From: Pomphorhynchus laevis
Lineage: Eukaryota; Acanthocephala; Palaeacanthocephala; Echinorhynchida; Pomphorhynchidae
Length of the DNA: 64,000 nucleotides
Direction: 5' to 3'
NCBI GenBank assembly: GCA_012934845.2
Contig: WNNJ02003340.1
Span: forward strand, 1-64,000
The notes under the pieces are model-generated. The model was not told the DNA's origin. It saw only the letters and a list, made by a program, of their open reading frames with translations, and ran no database searches. Within the stretch, counting starts at the first letter, position 1. Each line of letters begins with the position of its first letter. The translations under genes were made by a program, and so were the position numbers. Of this stretch, positions 49,248-60,109 are shown piece by piece.

Positions 49248-49473
49248 GAATATATAGTCAATGATATATAGTACATATATATAGTACAATAATATAGTAC
49301 ATAATAATATAGTACACAATATGTACTATAATATAGTACAATATGTACTATACTATATATAGTACATATATAGTATATATAGTAATAAATGTAGTACAAT
49401 ATGTACTATATATGTACAATATATGTACAATATATGTAAATATATGTACAATTTTTGTACATATATGTACAAC
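49248..49473. repeat. AT-rich palindromic microsatellite (TATAGTAC/TGTACTATA)
   Basis: Irregular array of TATAGTACA, TGTACTATA and ATATATGTACA units, self-complementary over most of its length and so prone to form cruciforms. No coding sequence. Confidence 0.85.
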
Positions 49474-50530
49474 CTCGTGTGGTTGTTTGAATCCTATCAG
49501 CATCACTGTACACTACAATCAGCGTGGGTGGACCTCATCAGCAGTGAGCCCACGCCTACATTTCGTGTTTCGGTCCTTTTACTGCTTCTGCTGATTCCTT
49601 GTCGCCGAAATGCTGGTTTATATTTGGCTTATATACCAAATTACACAATTAATGTTCTATATTTGGTGCGGGCGATAACTAATATTCGCAATTCGAATCC
49701 ACCACACACAGATTTTTATTCCGTTCTTATACGAAATGTTCACTGGACAGTAAACCGTAAGCTGTCTTTTTAGTATTGTGAATATTGCATACACGAGCCA
49801 TTATTCTTAACTGATCGGTTTGATATTATTCTCGTGTGGTTGTTTGAATCCTATCAGCATCACTGTACACTACAATCAGCGTGGGTGGACCTCATCAGCA
49901 GTGAGCCCACGCCTACATTTCGTGTTTCGGTCCTTTTACTGCTTCTGCTGATTCCTTGTCGCCGAAATGCTGGTTTATATTTGGCTTATATACCAAATTA
50001 CACAATTAATGTTCTATATTTGGTGCGGGCGATAACTAATATTCGCAATTCGAATCCACCACACACAGATTTTTTATTCCGTTCTTATACGAAATGTTCA
50101 CTGGACAGTAAACCGTAAGCTGTCTTTTTACTATTGTGAATATTGCATACACGAGCCATTATTCTTAACTGGTCGGTTTGATATTATCCTCGTGTGGTTG
50201 TTTGAATCCTATCAGCATCACTGTACACTACAATCAGCGTGGGTGGACCTCATCAGCAGTGAGCCCACGCCTACATTTTGTGTTTCGGTCCTTATACTGC
50301 TTCTGCTGATTTTTTGTCGCCGAAATGCTGGTTTATATTTGGCTTATATACCAAATTACACAATTAATGTTCTATATTTTGTGCGGGCGATAACTAATAT
50401 TCGCAATTCGAATCCACCACACACTGATTTTTTATTCCGTTCTTATACGAAATGTTCACTGGACAGTAAACCGTAAGCTGTCTTTTTACTATTGTGAATA
50501 TTGCATACACAAGCCATTATTCTTAACTGG
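49474..50530. repeat. 358-bp tandem repeat, three copies
   Basis: Units start at 49474, 49831 and 50189 (CTCGTGTGGTTGTTTGAATC); the three are nearly identical. Each has a strong hairpin: GCGTGGG ... CTCA-TCAGCAG-TGAG-CCCACGC. On the minus strand CTGATGAG lies in that hairpin, with GGTCC after it and GGACCGAAAC ~50 bp before it. The array ends exactly where the Penelope-like element's 3' end begins (~50531). The open frames of ~94 codons in each unit are probably chance. Confidence 0.9.
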
Positions 50531-51510
50531 TTGATTTATATATTTTACTATTTTCTGCTTGATGTTATTTTGATAGTAACCTAGTTTAAGATATGTATCT
50601 ATTAAATTATTTAAATGATTTTAAATTATCATTATATATTGTTGCAATTCTTAAAATTTCATTATTTAATGTATTATATTTTATATTATATGGTATGCAT
50701 GAATGCTCATGCAAAAATATGTTTCTTGTAAATTTAAATATGTCATCTTTACGATATAAATTAATAGTAGTTTTAGTTAATGTTAATTTAATGTTCATAT
50801 CTAGATATACACCTTCTTTATCATTAATATTGGTTTTGTTAAGAATAAGGCTTTCTGGATAAATGTGCTCACTAATTGAATAAAAATTATTAGAATTAAA
50901 TACACATATATCATCAATGTATCGAAACATATATTTCATATATTTATATTGTTTAGATTTAGTTTTTACACAGTTATGAACAAATTCATATTCTATAAAG
51001 CTTAAAAACAAGTCAGCTATAATTGGGCTACTATTACCACCCATTGGAACACCTTTTACTTGTCTAAATATAGATGTCCCTACTTTTAAATAATTTTGAT
51101 TTATCAAAATATTTAAGGATTCTATTAATTCAATTTTATCCATATATTTATATTTATTTGATGGTTTAATTTTTGTTAGATAGGCGTTATAATTATTATA
51201 ACATATATATGTATATCTTTTTCCGAATGTAAGATTAATTAATTTTACTAACGCTTCTTTAATATCTACTAAATCTAGATTTGTATAAAGAGTACTAAAA
51301 TCGTATGTATTTATATTTTGAAAATTTATTCCTTTTGTCTGTTCTAAAAATTCTTTTGTAGAATTAATACTGAAATAGTGTTTTATGCCAGTATTAATTT
51401 CGATTACCTTGCAATATTTTTTAAAGTGTGCTTTAATTACTTTAAGTATTTTATTCATTTAGACAGAAAGTGGTTGTAATGTACATTTAAACGCACTACA
51501 TATGATAGTA
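50531..51510 (-). mobile_element. Penelope-like element, 3' part with RT
   Basis: Minus-strand element, 5' truncated near 51510 where CXC-RLE copy 6's tail begins. The 3' end directly abuts the tandem array. No GIY-YIG nuclease is seen. AT-rich coding with many Asn/Ile/Lys codons, unlike its neighbours. Confidence 0.8.
50607..51458 (-). CDS. Penelope-like reverse transcriptase, C-terminal 283 aa
   Basis: From ATG 51458, though similarity to 58880-59110 continues upstream through a TAA just before this ATG, so the real protein was longer. Motifs: NTYDFSTLYTNLDLVDIKEA (~53), TSIFRQVKGVPMGGNSSPII (~130-150) followed by ADLFLSF, and MFRYIDDICVFNSNNF (YIDD, ~185). A conserved C-terminal region DGVYLDMN-type (here EGVYLDMNIKLTL) follows. 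These match the Penelope-like RTs common in cnidarians and other invertebrates. Truncated; not functional alone. Confidence 0.8.
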   Translation of the reverse strand: MNKILKVIKAHFKKYCKVIEINTGIKHYFSINSTKEFLEQTKGINFQNINTYDFSTLYTNLDLVDIKEALVKLINLTFGKRYTYICYNNYNAYLTKIKPSNKYKYMDKIELIESLNILINQNYLKVGTSIFRQVKGVPMGGNSSPIIADLFLSFIEYEFVHNCVKTKSKQYKYMKYMFRYIDDICVFNSNNFYSISEHIYPESLILNKTNINDKEGVYLDMNIKLTLTKTTINLYRKDDIFKFTRNIFLHEHSCIPYNIKYNTLNNEILRIATIYNDNLKSFK

Positions 51511-51563
51511 TATCTTTTTTTCCCTTTAAACCAATATTAATACAATTAAAAATTACAATCATA

Positions 51564-51590
51564 AAGTTACCCGCAAATGGGCCCTAATAT
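51564..51590 (-). other. CXC-RLE LINE 3' hairpin (copy 6)
   Basis: Minus strand reads GGGCCCATTTGCGGGTAAC. The inner CCC/GGG stem is kept; the outer stem is weakened compared with copies 1 and 3. Confidence 0.5.
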
Positions 51591-51620
51591 AAACATTAAA
51601 TTTAAGACTTCATTAAAATC

Positions 51621-54600
51621 TCAGCTATCCGTAGCGGATCCACGACTAATTATCTCCGAATGGATTTGCTGTCCGTGCTCGAACCGGTGAAATGCAGAGC
51701 GGGGGCTGCGAAGACACATAGAAGTTGATCGCGCAAGGGAGAAACTTATCCTTCGTCGGATAAGTGCGATACACGTCGCATAGTCTATTTCGCGCTTATT
51801 GGCCAACATCCTGGCTAATGCCTTCAGAACGCAATCTCCGGTCTTACCAACGCCTCCAGACGATGAAAACACTATCGGTGTGAATTGGGCCCTCTCCACA
51901 GTTACAATACGTTCAAGGTAACGGGCGTTTTTGCGCGACTCGTGATAGTTGTGGACTGATGAAGGCGATCTCTCAGAATAAGAAGCAGCATGACAATTGA
52001 ATATAGCGACGTCCATAAAGACGCGCTCGCTTCGTCTTCCGAACAGACCTGTGCACACGACATCAAGTCTCGCTTCACTATCACGTGAAGTTGTAGCTGA
52101 CTCGAACTGAATGGAGGGATCTATAGGACTCAGCACGGGCTCAATTGCGACACACGGAGTGACTTCAGTCAAAAGGTTGGCAAGTGTGTCACGTATTAGG
52201 TTATGCCTTATGATTGTGAGTGCGCCTCTACCGCACGAGAGCGAGTGAACTGTGCTATTCTCAGTACCACAACTACAATGCGCAGGTGCATCCGTAGGTG
52301 TTAGTCCATATCGACCATTCACGGCGTCCCTAAACTCGTGTGGGGATAAACGGAACCCGTCTGCTTCGATTGGTTTTGTTGTCAACCAATTCGACGATCC
52401 CTTCTCTGATGCAAATTCTAGAGATGAACATGTGGTCGCATCACTGACTTGAATTATTTGATCGCGGCGTCGTTTAATTATAATTTCTTTTTCGTTCTTA
52501 ATGGATTTGGCGATATGAGTGTGTTGTTCCTTATTGTTTGAAACATGTGATTGACAAGCACGTATTGACCAATCGTATTCTTTACCCGGATCGACATGAT
52601 GGTCTACGATTCCGAGACCACCCAGTCTCGCTGGAAGGCTGAAAATTTGCCTAAGTGTTTCAGGTACGTTTGATATACCGGTTATTTTAGGGATCAAGCA
52701 GTGACGGATATGTTCCTCGAGTGCCAGGAGTTGCTCGGACCGAAAGCGACAAGTCCTCTTCGCGTAAGTCATCTTATGTTGTAATGAGTATGTCAGAGCA
52801 TTGTACGCGACTTGTGGGTCGAAAATAGCAATCTCCACTAGGTTCTGTACACATTTGGACCATCTGTCTACTTTGCGGATAATCCAGTCCTCCAAAAAGG
52901 ATTCATTTCCAATTAGCGTTCCCAATACTTCTACGCCATTCGTACAGATATGGACACTAGTAGCATCAAAACATTATTGGGCTTTGTTCAAGAATTCCGG
53001 ATGGACCAGTAATTGACATTTTGAAGGATTTATGTTATACCCATACGCTCCGCCCTCCCGCATCATGATATCAAAAACTGATCGGCATTCTTCGAAGGTT
53101 CCAACGAAATTGGCATCATCCGCATACCACTTTTGTTCAATCGAAGAAATTTGAGTTTGAATTCGCGCAATAAGCGGGAGAGACGCGGCAGCGAAGGCGG
53201 CCATTGCTAAAGGATCACCCTGAGTGAAACCTTCGTCAGAAGTCCAAATTTCCTCCTCAATAGCCAGTAGACCTCCTTCCCCGTACAAGTTAGATAGAAT
53301 ATTTGAAAGCGCTGGACAGATGAGCGGCATGTTTGTCAATGCTACTTTCCTATTTATTAGGTTAAACGCATTCTTTGCATCTAGTACCAAAATGCAGGAA
53401 CTTGCGCACTCTTGAAATCGCTTCCGTAGCGAGTGAATGACGAATTCAGTTCCACATTTCTGACCTGCACAAAGTTGTGAGACACCGGCGACGTGTTGTA
53501 GGTGGTAGTTTATGAGTTTAAGAATAGTCTTGCCAATTATTCGTCGAGGTACGTCACATATTCCTATTGGTCGGATACCAGGATCCTTGTCCAAAGCAAT
53601 CAGCCTGCTAGCAGTGAATCCGACAACACTGCGTTGGTGTACCATATTTGATGCAAGCCGAATGGCAAGGCCGGCAAGTGAAGTAGCAAGAGTCGACGAG
53701 TCACGTCCGAATTTATTAAGGAATGTTTGCCACATTTGGGCATCCGCACCAGACGGACCGGCACTTCCCTTCGTTCGGAGTGAGGCTTTCTTGATCTCAT
53801 CCATGTCGATTGTCTCAAACATTATAGGATGAAAGGGGAGAATGTCGTGTAGATGCTCTTTCAGCAAAGTATTTGAATTTATTTTGGCGGATCGTGGGTG
53901 CTTTTCTTTAAGAAGCTCTCTAACAGTTTTGTTCTCGACTTTTGAGTCCAAATTTAATACACCTCGAGAAATTGTTTTGTTCTCGAGCATTCTCATGGCC
54001 GCGGTTGTCTTTCCGTTGACATACAGTTGCACGAAATAGTTTTTCCAGTTACGTTGATGTTTAGGTTTTGTTTGCATACTCGCTTGAAGCTGTAAAATTC
54101 GAGCCTCTCGTGCCAAGTCTTGGAGGTTGCCCGACTTCCACAAGATCAACCTTCTGTTCATAGTTCTTCGTAATATTGCAGTTTTCCTGGAGCCAAAGCG
54201 TTGGAGGATGAATTGACACAACAGAGTTGCTTTCATTAGCGGATAACCATCTCTATCTCTAACTGTGCAGGCGTCATCATATAAGTGCGAAAGTTCACGA
54301 AGAAACTCACGGGTCTCATTGCACCTTGGCGGAATGAATAAGTTCGGGCGCCAAGCGATTATCTCCCTATACAGCTCCGCTATGCTTCTAACCGAATCTT
54401 GTGTAAGAGCATTAGTGCGAGCGGGTGTATCGATTACGTGCCCGGCTGTTCCGACTGAATTTTTATCGTAAACGTTAGACTGGGTCGAGGATGCCAATAC
54501 GGGGTCGACATCTTGAGTCAGAAGATCGTGGGTGATTAATGGTCCTCGATTTCCGCAGTTCGTTGCAGCGCAGTCTGTGCAATGTCTTCCTGCCTTTGCG

Positions 54601-54680
54601 CATTTGCATCCCTTGCAAACTGCGTTTTGCCCATTGCAACCACAACACCTAGGTGTGCTGCGAGGTTTGCCTTTTGTCAT
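51621..54680 (-). pseudogene. RT / restriction-like endonuclease polyprotein (CXC-RLE LINE copy 6)
   Basis: From MTKGKP at 54680 (another ATG nine bases upstream) to 51621, ~1,019 codons in one frame with one stop, TAA at 52974-52976 (~codon 569), just after the RT palm. Cysteine cluster CCGCNGQNAVCKGCKCAKAGRHC. RT: TKGSAGPSGADAQMW, DAKNAFNLINR, FTQGDPLAMAAFA, KWYADDANFVG (~518). After the stop: EVLGTLIGNESFL, CSCGTENSTVHSLSC, RHNLIRD, ARLDVVCTGLFGRRSER, FMDVAIFN, RYLERI and CLRSPRSAFHR. The otherwise clean frame suggests recent loss. Confidence 0.87.
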
Positions 54681-54720
54681 GCAATTCAATTTTCACGGTA
54701 ACCAGAGTAGAATTGTATGT

Positions 54721-55042
54721 TAATTGTAATTAGATTGTTAACGACTTCGAGACTAGTTGTATGTTTATGGGTAACACAAAAGCCCTATCGTTGTCTTTAT
54801 CGTTGATTGTCGTTCTTCTCGTTGACGTCGTTGATTGTCGTTTGTATGTTATTTTATTGTATGTTATTTTATTGTATGTTTATTAGAAACCAAAATTTTT
54901 TTATGTATATCTTTTTCCTAATAATAATACAATAATTTATTTAACTGCCTGTATCAAAAAGACATTGCACTCTATGCTGATTAATTTGAATATTGTAGAC
55001 AACTTTGCTATCTCGACAGGTATATAATAACACAATAATTTA
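54721..55042. other. Spacer with short repeats
   Basis: No gene. AACGACTTCGAGACTAG (~54,739, shared with 27834-27850), degenerate TCGTTGATTGTCGTT units (54790-54840), a tandem of TGTATGTTATTTTAT (54843-54885), AATAATAATACA (54922-54933), and a CAATAATTTATTTAAC sequence at 54931 repeated at 55032. A 16-bp match to the Penelope-like element (ATGTATATCTTTTTCC) lies at ~54,902. Confidence 0.5.
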
Positions 55043-55127
55043 TTTAACGTGGCAAATGCGTGCAAAATGCACGCTTACATGACCACTAACAAACAAAAAA
55101 AGAACATCAAAGATCACAGGTAATTAG

Positions 55128-57951
55128 TTAATTGTTGAAAAAGAATTGGATTTGGCGTTTGAAGTACGGCATAGATGTTGATTGGCGGATATGAATAGGC
55201 AGTTGATTCCACAAGATAGGAGCAGCCACAACGAAGGAGCGGAAGCCAAAAGAGGTAGAGTAGATTGGGACATGTAAAAGAAGGGAATTACGGGAACGCA
55301 GAGCACAATACACAGTACGAGAATTGTCGAGAAAAGGAAGGTTGAGAAATGAAGGGGTATGAGAAGTTATAAGGCGAAAAGCAATGATAAGAAGACGAAT
55401 TTGAACACGACAATAAATGGTAGGCCAATCAAGAGAAACAAGATAGTGGGATGTATGATCAAAACGACGAAGACGGAGGAGAACTCGAACGGCAGCGTTG
55501 ATGATGCGTTGTAAAGGAAGAAGAGTGGATTTAGGTGAGTTGGAAAATAGACTAAGACAGTAATCAAGTCTTGAGAAAAGAAGAGAAGATATGAGAGTCA
55601 TACAAGAAGGGAAATCGATCAATCTACGAACTTGACGGAGGTTGCGGAGTATCAAGGTAGATGAGCGTACTTTATCTCTAACGAAAGGTTTAAGTGAAAG
55701 TCGGTTGTCGAAATGGAAGCCTAGGAAAACGAGATTATCAACGATAGGAAGAATTGTAGAATTTAATGATACGGAGGGAGGTTCGAAGCCGAGGCGTCGA
55801 GGTAGGATCCACATAATTTTGGATTTATCAGGATTCAGAGAAAGGCGAAGGGAAGAAAGATAATTGGAAATTGAGACAAGACAGTCCGAAGCGGAAACAC
55901 TAAGATCGTGAATACGATAAACAGGTGCATGAGCATAGATGAGAATGTCATCAGCATATTGCATAACATGGAAGTTAAATTTATGAGAAATCGAAGACAA
56001 GTCACCGAGAAGAAGAGAGAAAAGCATAGGGCCTAATACGGAGCCTTGTGGAACACCGGTCGGGATGGATGAAGGATGGGAGAGAGAAGAGTTAGAATAG
56101 ACGCGAAATGTACGGTTTGACAGATATGAAGAAAATCATGATACAGTGGGTAAAGAGAAGCCATAATCATGACGAAGGCGATGTAGAAGAATCGAGTGAT
56201 CGACGATGTCAAAAGCAGACGATAGATCAAGAGAAACTATGACACTACATAATTTATGATCGCGCGAGATGAGTAAGTCATTATAAACTTTAAGACAGGC
56301 AATTTCAGTAGAGTGATTAGAGCGAAAAGCGGCTTGGAAGGGTTGAAATAAGTTGGAGAAAAAGAGATATGTATTAACTTGCTTGAGAACGAAACGCTCA
56401 AGGAGTTTAGAGAGGGTTGGGAGAAGTGAGATTGGACGGTACGAAGATGGTAGTGAGGAGTCGAGAGATTGCTTTTTGATGAGATGACGAACAGTGGCGC
56501 ATTTTCAGATGGAAGGAAATGTACGGCTACGGATGGACGAGTTGAACAATGTGGTTAGGAAGGGTAAGATGGAGGAGTAGATATTTTTAAGCAAATGAGG
56601 TGAAATCGGGTCAGAGGTAGAGGTTTTATTAGGTAATGACAGCAGAACCGATGAAACTTCATCATATGAAACGGGAAGAAGGTGGAATAGTTCTGGGAGG
56701 GAAGTATTTAAAGAGAAGATTGGGTTCAAGGTGGCTATTGGTAGTATGGAAAGTAAATTAGATAGCTTAGTTTGTAGATAAGAAGAAAATTTATCAGGAT
56801 TTATATTACAAGGGGTATATGATCGTGAAAGAATTGAGTTTAAGATTTTCCAATGAGATTTAGAATTTGAAAATGACTCGAGTTGATTTCGCCAAAAGAT
56901 AGTACGTTTATTACGTATAAGAATAATATGTGAACGGCTTAGAGAAAAGTAGGAATCACGGAGATTTGGAAGGAGTGAGTTGGGAGAACGTTTAAGAAAA
57001 CGATTATACACACGAAAAGAGTGACGGAGTCGACGCTTAGAAAGACTACAGTCAGAATCGAACCAGGGAGCATGGCGCAAGCGCTGAGAGCGTCGGAGTC
57101 GACTAGGCAGAAGTTTATTGATAATAGACATAAGTTCAGAATCAAACAGAATGCAGAGATCATCGGGAGAGAGATAGTTAAGAGGAAGTGAAAAGAGTGA
57201 AGAATTGAGTAAGGCTGTGCAGAGAATAGGGATATCGAGAAGTTTCCAGGGTCGACTTGGTGTGGATATTGGTGGAGGCGGAGACGGAGGATGGGGACGA
57301 GTAAGAGTAAGAGTGACAAGGAAATGATCGGACAAACCGGGATCAGTAATTGACAAGGAAGTATAGTCATTGAAGCAGATATGGACAGCAATGATGTCGA
57401 GAGCACCGCCGATAATATGAGTTGGGCTTGTTGAAAGTAATTTATAGTTAAAATCAGAAAAAAGATTAGTTAAAGTGATAGAGTCAGAGTCAGCCGGGCG
57501 ATCAAGACGAATGTTAAAGTCCCCGAGAACAAAAAAAGGAGTATAAGACAATCACAAGTTTCAGAGGGAAAGGAGTTGATAATCTGCATATGAGTAATTC
57601 GAACAAGGTGTAACGGATGTTAACGTTAATTTTACGTAAAGACATTGGGTGACGAGCAATGGCAACTATACCGCCATGGTTAAAATCAGTAGATGTATGA
57701 GAGGCAATTGGACGAGCTGATTCAACTAAAGAACAACCAGAGCGACATAGACGACGAATAGCAAGATCGTCGGAGTCACAATGCCAGGATTCGGTAATGC
57801 AGAGAATATCGATAGATAATTGATCGAAGATATCAAGGAGCATATCAGCTTTATGAAGAATGGAGCGAGTGTTGAATAGACTAAGACGAAAAGTATGCTT
57901 AGGAGCGAGATCGACTAGCGAAGAAGACAAGGGGGAGAGATGGGACGCCAT
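55128..57951 (-). pseudogene. L2-B ORF2: endonuclease + RT
   Basis: ATG 57951 (MASHLSPLSSSLVDLAPKH). Endonuclease: SLFNTRSILHKADMLLDIF, ITESWHCDSDDLAIRRL, VLGDFNIRLDRPADSDS, TDPGLSDHFLVTL. RT: FSLDLSSAFDIVDH-type region (56160-56230), GVPQGSVLGPMLF-type (56030), MQYADDILIYAHAP (55960), VDNLVFLGFHFDNRLSLKPF. C-terminus WNQLPIHIRQSTSMPYFKRQ. Breaks at about 57550, 56510 and 56030. The RT C-terminal 299 codons (55128-56027) are open. Confidence 0.8.
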
Positions 57952-58850
57952 CGAATTTTTGGCCTTGTGTGTACAACGTGAAAATTTCCATTGATTTGAC
58001 GTATAGATAAGGATGACTCGCTGTTTGTTTCACCTCGATGTTTCTCAATGCGAGCTAAATTGAGCTGATCAATATCAGAAGGGGAGCGGTCAGGAAAGAT
58101 ACGACAAGTAGACGAAGTGGTAAGAAGTTTAAAACGTTGGGAAAGTACCAAGGATGCATGTGAACTATGTCGGAAAACGATTTTTAGGAGTGGAGGACTG
58201 AGATGATTGGATTTAGTGGATTTGTTTAAACGGATCAAGGATACAGGAGCGATATTATTGAAGAGGGATGGATTATTATCAGGAAGAATGGTGGCTAGGA
58301 TTTACCTGAATGCAGAAACATCATCATCGAGGCGACATTGAGGAGAAGCAGATTCGGAAACCTTTAAATTAGATATGATAATGCATCGATCTCGCGAAGG
58401 AAAACGATTACGTAGTGGTGGACGGAAAGACCTGGTAGCAGTAGAGGCAGAAGAGCAGATAAACGTGGGAATTACAGGGGTGCTAAGTGAAGATTTCAGA
58501 TAGTTTGGAGCATGTGTGACAGGTGTGGAGTGTTGAATCGGTTGATCGGAGATGTTACCGGAGATAATTTTGACGGAAGGATGTAAATTATTGATAGGTG
58601 TTACGGTTGGAGCATGTGTGACAAAAGTGGATTGTTGAATAGGTTGAACGGAGATGTTACTGGAGATAATTTTGACAGAAGGATGTAAATTATTGAGAAG
58701 TGATACGGTTGAGGTAGAGTAAGGAGTACGTGAAGAGAAGAAAGAAGTATGAGATATATTTAGATGTGGGGATGAATAGGAAAAATGAGGTACGAGATGA
58801 AGGCCTTTACTGTTTGCATTGTTAGGAAGATGAAGATTATGGTAAGTTTT
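57915..58850 (-). pseudogene. L2-B ORF1 remnant
   Basis: Recognisable by NIAPVSLIRLNKSTKSNHLS, FRHSSHASLVLSQRFKLLTT, CRIFPDRSPSDIDQ and NGNFHVVHTRPKIRW, colinear with L2-A ORF1. Unlike L2-A it reads RFKLLTTSST with no stop there. The N-terminal half (58300-58850) is low-complexity Ser/Thr/Pro-rich with repeated ITVNNLHPSVKI-type units (two tandem ~115-bp segments near 58,500-58,700). Broken near 58,300. Confidence 0.6.
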
Positions 58851-59191
58851 ATCCGTAGTTAAAGGAGGAGTGTGTGTGAGAGATTAATTAATTTTACTAA
58901 CGCTTCTTTAATATCTACTAAACCTAGATTTGTATAAAGAGTACTAAAATCGTATGTATTTATATTTTGAAAATTTATTCCTTTTGTTTGTTCTAAAAAT
59001 TCTTTTGTAGAATTAATACTGAAATAGTGTTTTATACCAGTATTAATTTCGATTACCTTGCAATATTTTTTAAAATGTGCTTTAATTACTTTAAGTATTT
59101 TATTCATATAGACAGAAAGTGGTTTTAATGTACATTTAAACGCACTACATATGAACCTAGGTTTTATTGGATTTTTATGTAATTTTGGATT

Positions 59192-59815
59192 TTAATATAA
59201 TATAGGTATAGTTTTATTATCTAATTCAACCTTTATACCCTTTTTATCCATTATAGAACAGTGACTTGTAATAATTGTTTCTAAACTCAACTCACTACGT
59301 TCATATGTTGGATTTACATTTAAATCATTAGAATTAACCTCTTTCATTAGTATATCATAATAAAGCTTTTTGCATATGAAGACAAAGTTATTACTAGCTT
59401 TATCAATAGTTGTTATTATATAGTTATCCGTTAATTTAGTAAGTTCTTTATACATATCTTTATTAATTTTATCTTTTCTTTTATAATTGTTTGTTATTTT
59501 CATTTTATTTTTAATTTGATCAAATATATAATCTTTCCAAATTTTTATCTTAGATATATTCGACAATTGCATTCTGTTTCCATTATGTTTCTAATATTAT
59601 TGTTACATATTGATTTTAATTCTTTATTATAATTACAAATTTTTCGTCCTAATGGTGGTAGGAGTTTATACCTTATTTTAGGAATATATTTACTTAAATC
59701 TGACCCTATTATTTCTTTACTTTTAGAATTATTTAAAAGTCCGGCTATATTTATGTTATCTATACATTTATTAATGAAGTTTATGGTTAATGTATATTTT
59801 CTATTGTTATTATTT
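59192..59815 (-). pseudogene. Penelope-like protein, region before RT
   Basis: Two overlapping frames (59815-59545 and 59572-59192) with IKIWKDYIFDQIKNKMKITN, NYIITTIDKASNNFVFICKK and DILMKEVNSNDLNVNPTYER. The DKASNNFVFICKKLYY stretch is the usual lead-in to RT motifs in Penelope-like proteins. The frame change at ~59,560 and a gap near 59,190 show decay. Confidence 0.65.
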
Positions 59816-59817
59816 AC

Positions 59818-59830
59818 ATTTATTGTACGA
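59818..59830. repeat. Left 13-bp target-site duplication
   Basis: ATTTATTGTACGA, identical to 60097-60109; flanks the CXC-RLE fragment. Confidence 0.88.
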
Positions 59831-60096
59831 ACACTAGCACACAAACTATCTGTCAATAGTGGCGAATCCTACGCTGATGTGATTTCTGAGTTGCGAAATA
59901 ATTTGAGCATTTGTACAGCAAAAATGGTTTCACGCTGCTTTCGTTCACCAAGAGTGAAAATTTTTGTTCCACGTGAACTATGGTGATACAAAATCAAGAA
60001 AATATAATAAACATTGTTGAATAGTAATATTTTTTATTTTTTATTTGTGACTCAATTGCGCTGGCTTTGTAAATAAATTATCTTTATCTAAAAAAA
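59831..60096 (+). mobile_element. CXC-RLE LINE, 266-bp 5'-truncated copy
   Basis: Reads SGESYADVISELRNNLSICT and AKMVSRCFRSPRVKIFVPRELW then TGA on the plus strand. This matches the extreme C-terminus of the CXC-RLE proteins (copy 3: EYAVTISSIRTYISMC, RCPRVQF; copies 1, 2 and 5: CIRGPRS). The 3' UTR ends in an A run at ~60,090. A perfect 13-bp duplication on both sides shows insertion into the Penelope-like element. No GGCCC hairpin seen. Confidence 0.8.
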
Positions 60097-60109
60097 ATTT
60101 ATTGTACGA
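60097..60109. repeat. Right 13-bp target-site duplication
   Basis: ATTTATTGTACGA, identical to 59818-59830. Confidence 0.88.

Larger units (their letters stand above)
51511..54720 (-). mobile_element. CXC-RLE LINE, copy 6
   Basis: Near-complete minus-strand copy. 3' UTR with GGCCC hairpin at 51564-51590 and an AT-rich tail; 5' side with CTCTGGTT just upstream of the ORF (~54,705). The ORF has one in-frame stop. The 3' end lies at about 51511 against the Penelope-like fragment. Confidence 0.85.
55043..58870 (-). mobile_element. L2/CR1-like LINE, family B, nearly full length
   Basis: Antisense copy running from the 3' hairpin (55045-55083) through RT, endonuclease and ORF1 to about 58,870, where Penelope-like sequence begins. 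ORF1 and ORF2 overlap by 37 nt (57915-57951). Several frame changes. Longest family B copy in the window; the piece at 37214-39563 is its close relative. Confidence 0.82.

Noticed and set aside
49834-50476. Two 94-codon ORFs (MWLFESYQHHCTLQSAWVDL...) repeated with the tandem units.
   Set aside because: They follow the repeat unit exactly, have no similarity I recognise, and the first unit's version is shifted near its end by one T in a T-run; probably chance.
49474-50530. A definite hammerhead ribozyme call in the 358-bp repeat.
   Set aside because: Core boxes and stem II are present in a circular reading, but stem I does not close and a stronger hairpin competes; kept only as a question.
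49474-50530. A tRNA-derived SINE, suggested by GGTTGTTTGAATCC and AATTCGAATCC, which resemble a B box.
   Set aside because: No A box at the right distance and no tRNA-like fold; a B-box-like 10-mer alone is weak.
54929-55046. A small transposon between CAATAATTTATTTAAC repeats, with CCTG/CAGG ends.
   Set aside because: The ends match over only four bases and the flanking repeat is low-complexity AT sequence.
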